Source of the DNA: CAZGOM01 sp964542875
GTDB lineage: Bacteria > Planctomycetota > Phycisphaerae > Phycisphaerales > Phycisphaeraceae
DNA length: 36,497 bases
Reading direction: 5' to 3'
Assembly: GCA_964542875.1 (NCBI GenBank)
Contig: CAZIWA010000053.1
Coordinates: 1 to 36,497 of the forward strand
The translations under genes were made by a program, and so were the position numbers. Shown piece after piece: positions 23,507 to 31,880 of the stretch. Under the pieces are notes generated by a model that ran no database searches, was not told where the DNA came from, and was given only the letters and a program-made list of their open reading frames with translations. Every line of letters starts with the position of its first letter. Within the stretch, counting starts at the first letter, position 1.

Positions 23507-26086
23507 ATGTCAAAGCGTCCTTTCGTTAAAAAGGCATGTCGGGGGATGGCGGTTTTGGTAGCGGCTCTGGGAGTGTGCTCACTGGTGGAACCTGGGGGCA
23601 TTTGGGTGCCCCAGGCCCAGGCCCGGGACGGCGGGATCAAGGATGCCTTGACGGCCCGGTCCAACATCATCCTCAAGGCCTATGCGGAGCGGCCCCTAAA
23701 GCAAGGCGCGGACAACCCCGGAACCTGGGTTGATTCCGAGCGCTGGTGCGTGGCGCACGCGGCCCTGGATACGGGCACGAAGCTTGATGAAGCCAATGAG
23801 TATTTCTCGAAGGTGGCATGGGTATCGCTTAACCGCGGGCTGGTGGCAGACACCGACATTCAAGTGACGGACCTGCTGCGCACGTATCTGCGGTTTAAGA
23901 CCAACCCACGGCTGAAGCCCGAGGCCAGCGAACGCCTGGTGAAAATGTTCAAGGAATGGACGGTTCCCAACATCGACCGGAACCGGGACGCGGATGTGCG
24001 CTATGAGTATCCGTATTTCTATACGGAGAACCATTCACTCAATATTCTGGTGGCGTCGCATTTGATCGATGAAGCGGTGTTTCCTTCAGCACCGATCCGG
24101 GCCAAGAAGGGAACGCCGGCGCTGGACCAGTTTCTGACCGATCGGCTGAGGTATGGGTGGAGCGAATTCCATTCGCCTCAGTACGGGCTGGTGACGGCCA
24201 AGGCGTTGACGCTGCTGACGGATTTTTCCCCCAATGAAGGGATCCGGAACAAGGCGCGCGCGCTTTTGGATGTGATGACGCTGGAATATGCGCAGCAGTC
24301 GCTGCACCCGTATCGCGGGGTGCCGTTTGTGCGTGGTTCGCAGATGCGTTTGAGCAATAAGAACAATTCGATGCTGGAGGCGGTGAGGTATTGGTTTGGC
24401 GAGGCTGCGGGCACGCCTCAGGTGGGTGCGGCCCCGGCGAAACCGGCCGGTGGCACGCCTGCCCCGGGAACAGCGGCGCCTGCGCCGGTCGGAGGTGCCG
24501 CGGGGGCCGCCGCCGCCGCCGCCGCGGCTGCGAAGCCTGCGGCGAGCGGGCCGGTGTTCAACGATCCGTACCTGGTGCACCTGTTGGATTCGGACTATCG
24601 TCCGCCGAACCTTGCGGACCGGATGATTCAGACGCGCAACCGGATGGCGGGGTATACATTCCGGCAGACGATGGTGACGGGCCGGCAGCGCCTGCGCGTG
24701 CCGGTGGTGGTGCGGGTGACGCCTACTTCCACCATGGCTTCGGCCCAGGGCACGGGCCACTTTTACGATGGCGGATTCTGGATGGTGTCATCCTCGGCGA
24801 ACCCGGAGAATGTGATCACGGGGAACTACGGGAACAACGACCGGAATATCTTCCAGGTCAACAACGCCATGATGGTGTTTGGGACGATTGACGCCAAGGG
24901 TTCGTTTAAGCAGTCCAAGGTGGACAACGTCACCATTTACACCGACGGTACGACCCGGGTGGGTGTGATTACGCTGCCGGGGCAGGCGAACCTGATCGTG
25001 CTGGATGAAACCGGCAGCGCCAAGCCGGCAGACAGCTTTGCGCAGGAAGTGCTCAGCTATCAGCCGACGTTTGAGCAGGAGACGGGCAAGTTTTCGTTCG
25101 GGCAGGCCGACAGAGGCCGCTTTGAAGTGATCAATCAACGCGAGGGAGATGTTTACCGGCTCCAGCGGGTGATGATCAACGGCGAGCAATATCAGATCGA
25201 CAACAACATGCTGCTGGACTCCGACGAGGTGCGCTCGGAACTGGGATCGGGCTGGTATCAGGCCCGATGCTTTGGGCAGACATGGGAATACAAGCTGCCC
25301 AATGCGGCGCAGCCGCTGAGCTGGAACTGGGCACGGCCGATGCCTGCAAGAACGTCCAACTCCGCGGGGATGCTGATGGTGTACATCCCGCCCGGCGATT
25401 TCCCGATGGGGAGCCCGGTGACGGAAGGCCGTTCGGATGAACAGCCGGTGCGCTGGGCAACGACGGGCGCGTATTACATCGGCATGCACGAGGTGACGGT
25501 GGGGCAGTGGAAGATGTACCTCAAGGCCAACCCGGGTGTAGCGGCGCTGCCGGAATGGTACGAGCGTGAATCCGCCAAGACAGAGATGTACCCCATCACG
25601 TTCATTTCGCGGGAAGAGGCGCAGGCCTTCTGCGACTGGCTTTCGAAGTCCGACAACGTGAAGTACCGCTTGCCCACGGAAATAGAGTGGGAAAAGGCTT
25701 CGCGGGGGTGGAGCTACCAGATTTACCCGTGGGGGAACCGGTATGACCGGTCGCAATCGGGCACGCCGAACATGACGTATGCGCCGATCATGTCACGGCC
25801 TTTGGACGTGAGCCCGTTTGGCGTGATGGACATGGCCGGCAACGTGTGGGAGTGGTGCTCGGACAACTACTCTTACTTTGAAAAAGACGGCATGGTGGCG
25901 GGCATGGCGTTGCCTGGGTTCACGAAAGTGGAATCGCCCGCCAAGAGCCCTGTGGTGCGTGGCTGCGGCTGGAACTTTGATCCTGAGAGCTTCCGATGCT
26001 CTTACCGGTCGAGCATGCCTGAGGGATCACGGAGCCTGCATATCGGGTTCCGGGTGGTGTGCGAGCCCAATGCCGGGTCGAAGTAA
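23507..26086 (+). CDS. Large secreted multidomain protein with C-terminal FGE-sulfatase-like domain
   Basis: 859 aa from the ATG at 23507 (CAGGAG upstream; the open frame extends earlier but over the clpS antisense). Signal peptide to about 39 (AQA-RD). Residues about 42-300 are an all-helical region (YFYTENHSLNILVASHLIDE, then WSEFHSPQYGLVTAKALTLL) that looks like an alpha/alpha toroid, as in polysaccharide lyases. Residues 304-349 are an Ala/Pro/Gly linker. Residues about 350-600 appear beta-rich. Residues 622-853 are the formylglycine-generating-enzyme-like fold (RLPTEIEWEKASRG, MDMAGNVWEWCSDN, GFRVVCEP). The two catalytic Cys of true FGE are not in place (GCGWNFDPESFRC), so this domain is probably not an FGE but a ligand-binding relative. 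It may act on extracellular polysaccharides. Confidence 0.85.
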   Translation: MSKRPFVKKACRGMAVLVAALGVCSLVEPGGIWVPQAQARDGGIKDALTARSNIILKAYAERPLKQGADNPGTWVDSERWCVAHAALDTGTKLDEANEYFSKVAWVSLNRGLVADTDIQVTDLLRTYLRFKTNPRLKPEASERLVKMFKEWTVPNIDRNRDADVRYEYPYFYTENHSLNILVASHLIDEAVFPSAPIRAKKGTPALDQFLTDRLRYGWSEFHSPQYGLVTAKALTLLTDFSPNEGIRNKARALLDVMTLEYAQQSLHPYRGVPFVRGSQMRLSNKNNSMLEAVRYWFGEAAGTPQVGAAPAKPAGGTPAPGTAAPAPVGGAAGAAAAAAAAAKPAASGPVFNDPYLVHLLDSDYRPPNLADRMIQTRNRMAGYTFRQTMVTGRQRLRVPVVVRVTPTSTMASAQGTGHFYDGGFWMVSSSANPENVITGNYGNNDRNIFQVNNAMMVFGTIDAKGSFKQSKVDNVTIYTDGTTRVGVITLPGQANLIVLDETGSAKPADSFAQEVLSYQPTFEQETGKFSFGQADRGRFEVINQREGDVYRLQRVMINGEQYQIDNNMLLDSDEVRSELGSGWYQARCFGQTWEYKLPNAAQPLSWNWARPMPARTSNSAGMLMVYIPPGDFPMGSPVTEGRSDEQPVRWATTGAYYIGMHEVTVGQWKMYLKANPGVAALPEWYERESAKTEMYPITFISREEAQAFCDWLSKSDNVKYRLPTEIEWEKASRGWSYQIYPWGNRYDRSQSGTPNMTYAPIMSRPLDVSPFGVMDMAGNVWEWCSDNYSYFEKDGMVAGMALPGFTKVESPAKSPVVRGCGWNFDPESFRCSYRSSMPEGSRSLHIGFRVVCEPNAGSK

Positions 26087-26113
26087 CGATTGATCGAATC
26101 GAGAATCAAAAAA

Positions 26114-26146
26114 GGTCTGGAGCTTCAGGCTCCAGACCTTTTTTTT
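26114..26146. terminator. Bidirectional intrinsic terminator
   Basis: GGTCTGGAGC (26114-26123) pairs perfectly with GCTCCAGACC (26129-26138) with a TTCAG loop; A6 precedes it and T8 follows it. It ends the FGE-like gene transcript. Confidence 0.92.
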
Positions 26147-26193
26147 ATTTCACCCGGGACGCGCGACACCCGTACCGGACTTGCGCCGCGCAT

Positions 26194-26223
26194 TTGACAT
26201 GGTAGGATTTATAGCGCTATAAA
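26194..26223 (+). promoter_or_regulatory. Sigma-70 promoter of the LacI operon
   Basis: Perfect TTGACA (26194-26199), an 18-bp spacer, and TATAAA (26218-26223). It lies 17 bases before the LacI ATG, so the leader is very short. The -10 overlaps the palindromic operator. Confidence 0.75.
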
Positions 26224-26224
26224 T
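26207..26224. promoter_or_regulatory. LacI-family operator overlapping the -10 box
   Basis: ATTTATAGCGCTATAAAT, a perfect 18-bp palindrome with a central CG, as LacI-family regulators prefer. Its position over the spacer and -10 implies autorepression of the whole operon. Confidence 0.75.
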
Positions 26225-26239
26225 TGCTGGGAAAGACGT

Positions 26240-27271
26240 ATGGCCAAACTTCGTGACATTGCAGCCAAGACAGGGATGGCGACCTCGACAGTCGCGGCGA
26301 TTCTGCGCAATGCGCCGGGATTCAACGCCGATACCCGAGCGCGTGTGCTGGGTGTTGCGCAGGAAATGGGGTACCGGCCCAACTTCCTGAGCAAGGCGCT
26401 GGCCGGGGGGGCGAGCATGACGCTGGGGGTGATGGTGACGTCGTTCGACCCGGCACTGATGTGGAAGGTACAGGCGTTTGAAACCTGCGCGCGGCAGGCC
26501 GGGTATCTGACGTTCGTGGTGTTTGCGCAAGATCGGGCCGGAGGACTGACGGTGGACGTGGCGCGGGGGCTGCTGGATCGGCGTGTGGATGGGCTGGTGA
26601 TCTATTCGCTGCATAAGCCGGATGACGCACTGGTGAAGTACCTGGCCAAGATAAAAGTGCCGACGGTGTTCATTGATTGGGCTCCCAAGGGCGAGCGCAG
26701 GCATATCGCCATCGAGCATGAGCAGGGGATGCACGAAGTGGCGCAGCATCTGGCCGGGCTTGGGCATCGGGATGCGGTGTTCATCGGGATCGACTTTGAC
26801 CGGGAACATCCTGAGCACAAGGTGGAGCCGTACCGTAAAGCGTTTAAGCAGGCTGGCGTGCGGCTGGAGGCGGATGACGCGCTGATGGTGTCGGCTGATG
26901 GCGCGACGGGCGGGTTTCAAGAGCCGATTCATGATGCGGTGAAGAAGTATTTCAAGAGGCCCAGGCCGGCGACGGCAGTGGTGACCTGCGACGACGAGAT
27001 TGCGATTTTCATTCACGCGGCGCTGAGGGCGATGAAGCTTGAGGTGCCCAGGGATGTGAGCCTGGTGGGGTTCGACGACCACCCGGTGGCCAGCCAGGTA
27101 AGCCCGGCGCTGACGACGCTGCGCCAACCAAGAGGCGCCGTGGGGCTGGCGGCGTTTGACATGCTGCGGGCCATGCTGGGGGGGCAGGGAGATGCCGAGG
27201 TTTCGCCTGTGGTGTTCAAGGCGAGCCTGGTGGTGAGGGAATCCACAGGCGCGCCCAGGAGAGAGCCGTGA
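26240..27271 (+). CDS. LacI-family transcriptional regulator
   Basis: 343 aa. The N-terminal helix-turn-helix LRDIAAKTGMATSTVAAILR (4-23) is the LacI/PurR class, followed by the hinge region and a periplasmic-binding-like effector domain (MTLGVMVTSFD, DGLVIYSLHKPD, PRDVSLVGFDDHPVA). It is a cytoplasmic repressor responding to an unknown sugar-like ligand. The palindrome at 26207-26224 just upstream is its likely own operator. Its stop overlaps the start of the ceramidase-like gene (GTGA, 27268-27271), and the next pair overlaps likewise, so all three genes form a coupled operon. GGGAAAG precedes the ATG. The regulated genes are therefore most likely the two downstream enzymes. Confidence 0.94.
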   Translation: MAKLRDIAAKTGMATSTVAAILRNAPGFNADTRARVLGVAQEMGYRPNFLSKALAGGASMTLGVMVTSFDPALMWKVQAFETCARQAGYLTFVVFAQDRAGGLTVDVARGLLDRRVDGLVIYSLHKPDDALVKYLAKIKVPTVFIDWAPKGERRHIAIEHEQGMHEVAQHLAGLGHRDAVFIGIDFDREHPEHKVEPYRKAFKQAGVRLEADDALMVSADGATGGFQEPIHDAVKKYFKRPRPATAVVTCDDEIAIFIHAALRAMKLEVPRDVSLVGFDDHPVASQVSPALTTLRQPRGAVGLAAFDMLRAMLGGQGDAEVSPVVFKASLVVRESTGAPRREP

Positions 27272-28542
27272 GCATGATCAATGCGGGGTTTGGCAAGTGT
27301 GACATCACGCCGGCGGTGGGGGTGAGGCTTGATGGCTTTGGGGCAAGGTCTGGCCCCAGCACGGGGGTGGGGTCGCGCTTATTCGCATCGGTGGTGGTGA
27401 TTGAGGGCGAACAGGGACGAACGGTGATCGCAGGGGTGGACATTCTGGGGGTGAAGCCGGATGTGGCAGAAGAGATGGCACGGGAGATCGGGGCGGCCGC
27501 GGGGTGCCCGGCGGATCGGGTGGTGGTGGCGCATTCGCACACGCATTCGGGACCGATGACGCTGCCGGTGCGCGAGGGGTTATTGGCGGCGACGAAGGAG
27601 GCGGTGGAATCGCTTAAGCCGGTGCGGGTGGGGTGGGGCCGCGCACCGGTGGAACTGGGAGTGAATCGGCGAGTGAAGCAGGTGGTGGATGGGCGGCGAA
27701 GCGTGGCGATGCTGCCGAATCTGGATGGCCCGCGGGATAAAGAAGTGACTGCGCTTTTTCTATGGGGTGATGAGGCGCAGCGGCCGATGGTGGTTTACTG
27801 CCACGCGTGCCATCCATATTGCGTGGGACCCGATGGGCAGATATGCGCGGACTTTTGCGGGTATTCGCGAATGAGCCTTGAGGAGGCGGGGTTCGACCCG
27901 GTGTTTATTAATGGGTGTGCCGGTGACATCATGCCGGTGAAGAGCCAGCTTGGGACAAGCGCCGCCAGGGAGGAAGGGGAGCGGCTTGCCGCAGCGGTGC
28001 GCGCAGCGTGGAAGGTGCGCGAGGAGGAGCCGGGCGCGACGGCGGCATGCGAGTCGGTTCATGTGAATCTGCCGCATGCGCCGATGCCGGGGTTGCCGGA
28101 GCTTACGGCGCAGGTAACGGAGCATTTGCGCGCGGTTGATGCGGACGGGAGGCTTGACCCGGGGTTTGTTCGGCGCGTGCGCATGGCGATGGTGGAGTGG
28201 CTGGCGGAGATGGAAACGGCACTGGGGGGGCGGGGGAGATTGCCAGACCAAAAAGGGCGGGTGTCGGTGGTGCGCGTGGGGCAGGGCGCGGTGGTGGCCT
28301 TGCCGGGAGAGGTGTTTTTTGAAACAGGGCAGGCAGCGGCGGCGCGCCTGGGTGCAAAGCATGCGGCGATTTCGTGTTTCTGCCACGGATATACGGGCTA
28401 TGCCCCGACGGGGGATGCGCAGCGCTGGGGCGGCTACGAAGCCGACAGCGCACATAAATACACGTCGCTCTGGTGCCTGCATGAAAAAGCGCCGGGGCTT
28501 TTGGTGCAAGCAGCGGCCAGCGCCTGGGAGAAGGTCAAATGA
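27268..28542 (+). CDS. Neutral/alkaline ceramidase-like hydrolase, short form
   Basis: 424 aa. It starts at a GTG overlapping the LacI stop (AGGAGAG upstream); an in-frame ATG lies two codons later. FGKCDITPAVGVRLDGFGAR, then VVAHSHTHSGP (His89, His91, His93) and FINGCAGDIMP match the N-terminal catalytic region of neutral ceramidases, which hold Zn and hydrolyse amide bonds. It lacks a signal peptide and the C-terminal domain of ceramidases (about 650 aa), so it is probably cytoplasmic. In its context (LacI and DegT aminotransferase) the substrate is more likely an N-acyl or amide-bearing sugar or cyclitol than ceramide. Function is inferred from the fold only. Confidence 0.8.
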   Translation: MSMINAGFGKCDITPAVGVRLDGFGARSGPSTGVGSRLFASVVVIEGEQGRTVIAGVDILGVKPDVAEEMAREIGAAAGCPADRVVVAHSHTHSGPMTLPVREGLLAATKEAVESLKPVRVGWGRAPVELGVNRRVKQVVDGRRSVAMLPNLDGPRDKEVTALFLWGDEAQRPMVVYCHACHPYCVGPDGQICADFCGYSRMSLEEAGFDPVFINGCAGDIMPVKSQLGTSAAREEGERLAAAVRAAWKVREEEPGATAACESVHVNLPHAPMPGLPELTAQVTEHLRAVDADGRLDPGFVRRVRMAMVEWLAEMETALGGRGRLPDQKGRVSVVRVGQGAVVALPGEVFFETGQAAAARLGAKHAAISCFCHGYTGYAPTGDAQRWGGYEADSAHKYTSLWCLHEKAPGLLVQAAASAWEKVK

Positions 28543-29816
28543 ACATTCATAAGGGATACACAGTGACGAAGCCGGCGATCCTGGGCGGGACCCCTGTGTT
28601 TGATCAAACCAATCAATGGCCGAGCTGGCCCAAATCCACAGCGGATGATGAGCGGCGGCTGCTGGAAGTGCTGCACGGCGGGCAATGGGGGTTGGAATCA
28701 CCGATGACGGCGGCGTTCACCAGGAGACTGGCGGAGTATCTGGGCGTGGCGCACGTGCTGCCGGTGAACTCCGGCACTGCGGCGCTGGAGCTGGCCGTGA
28801 AGGCGCTTGGCATTGGGCCGGGAGACGAGGTGATCGTGCCCGCGTACACCTTTGTGGCCAGCGCAACGTGCGTGCTGGAGATGGGAGCGACGGTGGTGTT
28901 CGCGGACATCGATCCGGATGCGCTGACGATTTGTCCCAAGTCTGTCGCATCGCTGGTCTCGCCTCGGACCAAAGCGGTGATCATGGTGCATTTTGGCGGA
29001 AATCCATGTGACATCGAAGGCATCAAGCGTGTGGTGAGCGGCAAGGGAATTGCGCTGCTGGAAGATGCCGCGCATGCGCATGGAATGCTTTACCGGGGCC
29101 AGGCGGCGGGCAAACTGGGAACGGCGGCGTGCTACAGCTATCAATCGTCCAAGAACATGTCCTGCGGCGAGGGCGGTGTGCTGGTGACGGACGACAAAGG
29201 CTTATTTGAGCTCGCAGAGAGTTTTCATTCCTTTGGACGAAAGCCGGGGCGGCCGTGGTATGAGCATCATCATTTGTCATGGAATCATCGGATCACGGGG
29301 TTTCAGTCGGCAGTGCTTATGGGGCAGCTTGAGCGGCTGGAGGAGGAGACGGCGCAGCGGTATGAGAACGCGAAAGTGCTGGATGAGGGGTTGGCGGGAA
29401 TCCTGGGGCAGCGGCCTCAAAAGACCGGAGACACCGGCCCAGGCACCCGACGTGCGCATCATGTGTACATCTGGCGGTTTGATGCGCAGGCGGTGGGGAT
29501 GAGCCGGGACTTGTTCATGAAGGCCCTGGCGGCGGAGGGTTTGGCGACGTTTGGCGGCTACCCGATGCCGATTCAGCAGAATCCGATGTTTATGGAGCAC
29601 CGGTACTGGCACCGGCATCGGCCCGGCGCTGACGCGGTGACTGGTGAGCCAGACTACCGGAATGTGAAAACGCCATCCGCATCCGCGGTATGCGCTGATG
29701 CGGTATGGTTCAACCACCGCTGTCTGCTTGGGACGCGCGCGCAGATGCAGGGCGTGGTGGAGAGCGTGGCGCGGGTGGTGGAGAACGCGCGGGCGGTGGC
29801 GGAAGCAGGCGCGTGA
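28539..29816 (+). CDS. DegT/DnrJ/EryC1/StrS-family aminotransferase
   Basis: 425 aa; the ATG overlaps the previous stop (ATGA). PLP Lys205 in YSYQSSKNMSCGEGG, Asp176 in LLEDAAHAHG, and NSGTAALELAVKALGIGPGD at 77-96 are the family hallmarks. These enzymes transaminate keto-sugars or keto-cyclitols. The family also includes dehydratase/isomerase variants, but the PLP Lys is retained here. It is the third gene of the LacI operon, so it should act on the same substrate class as the ceramidase-like protein. It is convergent with araC at 29923. Confidence 0.93.
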   Translation: MNIHKGYTVTKPAILGGTPVFDQTNQWPSWPKSTADDERRLLEVLHGGQWGLESPMTAAFTRRLAEYLGVAHVLPVNSGTAALELAVKALGIGPGDEVIVPAYTFVASATCVLEMGATVVFADIDPDALTICPKSVASLVSPRTKAVIMVHFGGNPCDIEGIKRVVSGKGIALLEDAAHAHGMLYRGQAAGKLGTAACYSYQSSKNMSCGEGGVLVTDDKGLFELAESFHSFGRKPGRPWYEHHHLSWNHRITGFQSAVLMGQLERLEEETAQRYENAKVLDEGLAGILGQRPQKTGDTGPGTRRAHHVYIWRFDAQAVGMSRDLFMKALAAEGLATFGGYPMPIQQNPMFMEHRYWHRHRPGADAVTGEPDYRNVKTPSASAVCADAVWFNHRCLLGTRAQMQGVVESVARVVENARAVAEAGA

Positions 29817-29855
29817 GAGGGGGTGGCGGCCTTTGCGTATGCCGTAATGAGTGCG

Positions 29856-29888
29856 AAAAACAAGACATGCTCACGCGACGAGAGCATG
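29856..29888 (-). terminator. Probable terminator of the AraC gene
   Basis: CATGCTC (29866-29872) pairs with GAGCATG (29882-29888) on the minus strand, followed by TCTTGTTTTT. It lies 34 bp after the AraC stop (29923). Confidence 0.5.
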
Positions 29889-29922
29889 GCACGCAGAATG
29901 GAGTCCTGGTGGCGTTGCTGCA

Positions 29923-30759
29923 TTAGCCCGAACGGCGTGCTTGGCGGAAACGGGTGGCGGTCATCTTGTAGGCCCGCCTGAAGCAGTTCATGAAATACTT
30001 GGCATTGTCGAAGCCGGTTTGATCGGCGATTTCCTTGATGGACATGGTGGAATGGGTGAGCAGATAGGCCGAGCGGGTCATCCGGACATGGTGGAGATGA
30101 GAGTGGATGGATTGACCCAGGTGAGCGCGAAAAAGGGTGTTGAGCCGGGAGGGTGAACAGGAAGCGGCGCGGGCGACATCGGCAATGGCGATGGGCCGGG
30201 CGAAGTTCTCCTCAACGAAAGCGATGGCCCGTTGGAGACGGGGGTCTTGCGGGGGCGCCTGGGCGCCCAGAGATTCGTGAATCAGGAGGAGCGCGGTTTC
30301 AAATGCGCAGCGGGCGAGCTCTCGACGGTGGAGGTTGCTGGAGCGGAAGTAGGTGACCGCCTGTTCCAGAGCGGGACGGATTTTGCGCAACGCCGGAGGC
30401 GTGGGAGTGAGGATGGCGTGGCCGGAAATGGTGTCGGGGTAATTAAGACGACGGGTCCACAGGACATCGGGGGCGAAGATGAACGCCAGGTGCGCCCATT
30501 GACCGGAGCTTTTATTGGATTGGTGGGGAGGAACGTGCCAGTTCTGATGGACATCGGCACGGATGAGAATCAACTGTCCGGGCTCAAGGGCGGTGTGATT
30601 GCCTTGAGGATCGCTGTAGACGCATTTGCCGCGCAACCCCAGGCCCAGAACCCAGTCGGTCAGACGTGAGGCGCGGCGGGTGTCGGCAGGGAGTGCGCCG
30701 TGGTGCGCCCAATAAAGGGTGAGCCCGCGATCATCGGTCAAGGGAGAAGAGGCTTGCAT
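29923..30759 (-). CDS. AraC-family transcriptional regulator
   Basis: 278 aa. N-terminal half (1-170) is a cupin-like sensing domain; the C-terminus has the two AraC helix-turn-helix motifs: IAIADVARAASCSPSRLNTLF (190-210) and the second at about 239-262 ending YFMNCFRRAYKMTATRFR, the family signature. It activates or represses genes in response to a small ligand, often a sugar. It is divergent from the pseudopilin at 30873, and the phytanoyl-CoA dioxygenase follows that gene, so either could be the target, but no operator was seen. It is adjacent to, and convergent with, the LacI operon. Confidence 0.94.
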   Translation of the reverse strand: MQASSPLTDDRGLTLYWAHHGALPADTRRASRLTDWVLGLGLRGKCVYSDPQGNHTALEPGQLILIRADVHQNWHVPPHQSNKSSGQWAHLAFIFAPDVLWTRRLNYPDTISGHAILTPTPPALRKIRPALEQAVTYFRSSNLHRRELARCAFETALLLIHESLGAQAPPQDPRLQRAIAFVEENFARPIAIADVARAASCSPSRLNTLFRAHLGQSIHSHLHHVRMTRSAYLLTHSTMSIKEIADQTGFDNAKYFMNCFRRAYKMTATRFRQARRSG

Positions 30760-30872
30760 GCGCGGATTTTACACTCTATCGGATGGATACTGAACCTTTC
30801 GAAAGCAGAAGGGGATTTAGAATAGAAACGGATCAGGCGTACGTTCATATCTTGCCTGGTCCAGGAGAAAGC

Positions 30873-31841
30873 ATGTTGCCTGCCATATGTTTTAAAGTGC
30901 GAAAAGTCTGCGGTTTTTCGCTGGTTGAAGTGCTGTTGGTGATTTCGATCACCGCGGTGATGTTTTCGCTTTTGATTCCTGCGCTCAAGCAATCCAGAGA
31001 GCAGGCGCGGGTGATTTTGTGCAGCGCAAGGCTGAGGCAGAACACGATGTCAGGGATTGGAATTTACACCGGAAACTACAAAAGCTTTCTTACGCCGCTG
31101 GCGGGCCTTTATCCCACAAGCAGAGGTGCGACGTTTGTCGGCGCGCCGCCTGGGACGACGGTGAACGGGATCAATGTCAGCAGCACGACGCTGATGTTCC
31201 GGTCATCGACAGCGGCGGTGGCAGGCGGGTATTACAGCGTGACCCACCATGAATTAATGACACCTGACCGGCCGATTGCGCCGACGCTGCCGGACAACGA
31301 CAAGCAACTGGACCCGGGCTGGTTTTGTCCCGCTGACCAGAAGGGGAGCAATCTTTCGGACCCATGGGCCATCACGGGGTGGCGTTTCCCTTCGTATCAG
31401 CTCAACAGCTACATTAGCTTCGGGCTGGTGCCGGAGATGAGCCCGCAGGTGATTACCCATACGCGCATTGACCAGGTGCGTAACCCGTCAGGCAAGGTGT
31501 TTCTGGCCGAGGTGCATTATCCGACGCTCCTGAATCTCAAGCCCATCGGGGTTTCGCCGCGGCGGGCGCCGCACGCTTCGGGGGGCTGGTCCAACGTGCC
31601 GATGATCCCCATGCCGGCGAGCCGGAACTACAGCATGGAAAGCCCGGCCCGGCATCCCCGGGGATTCAACGTCGGGTTCATCGATGGCAGCGTGCGGTCG
31701 ATCACCGGGAACCCTTCAAGCAGGCTGGTGCTGACGGATGCGGATGTTCCCGCGGAGTGGCGCGCGTGGTATCGCCCGGACACAGGGAGCGTTTTGGCAC
31801 AACAGGAAGAGCAGCGGCTGTTCAACGTGTTTGAACCTTGA
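30873..31841 (+). CDS. Type II secretion-like pseudopilin with H-x9-DG C-terminus
   Basis: 322 aa from the ATG at 30873 (GGAGAAAG upstream); the frame is open 90 bp earlier without a better site. CGFSLVEVLLVISITAVMF (about 13-31) is the prepilin cleavage motif with Glu at +5, and CSARLRQ follows the helix. Near the end HPRGFNVGFIDGSV has exactly nine residues between His and DG. It is the third orphan pseudopilin of the window and the longest. The AraC regulator is divergent, and the dioxygenase gene starts 40 bp downstream on the same strand. Confidence 0.9.
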   Translation: MLPAICFKVRKVCGFSLVEVLLVISITAVMFSLLIPALKQSREQARVILCSARLRQNTMSGIGIYTGNYKSFLTPLAGLYPTSRGATFVGAPPGTTVNGINVSSTTLMFRSSTAAVAGGYYSVTHHELMTPDRPIAPTLPDNDKQLDPGWFCPADQKGSNLSDPWAITGWRFPSYQLNSYISFGLVPEMSPQVITHTRIDQVRNPSGKVFLAEVHYPTLLNLKPIGVSPRRAPHASGGWSNVPMIPMPASRNYSMESPARHPRGFNVGFIDGSVRSITGNPSSRLVLTDADVPAEWRAWYRPDTGSVLAQQEEQRLFNVFEP

Positions 31842-31880
31842 TGGAAATGGGCGTAATACGCCCTTTGATGGAGAGAGCAC

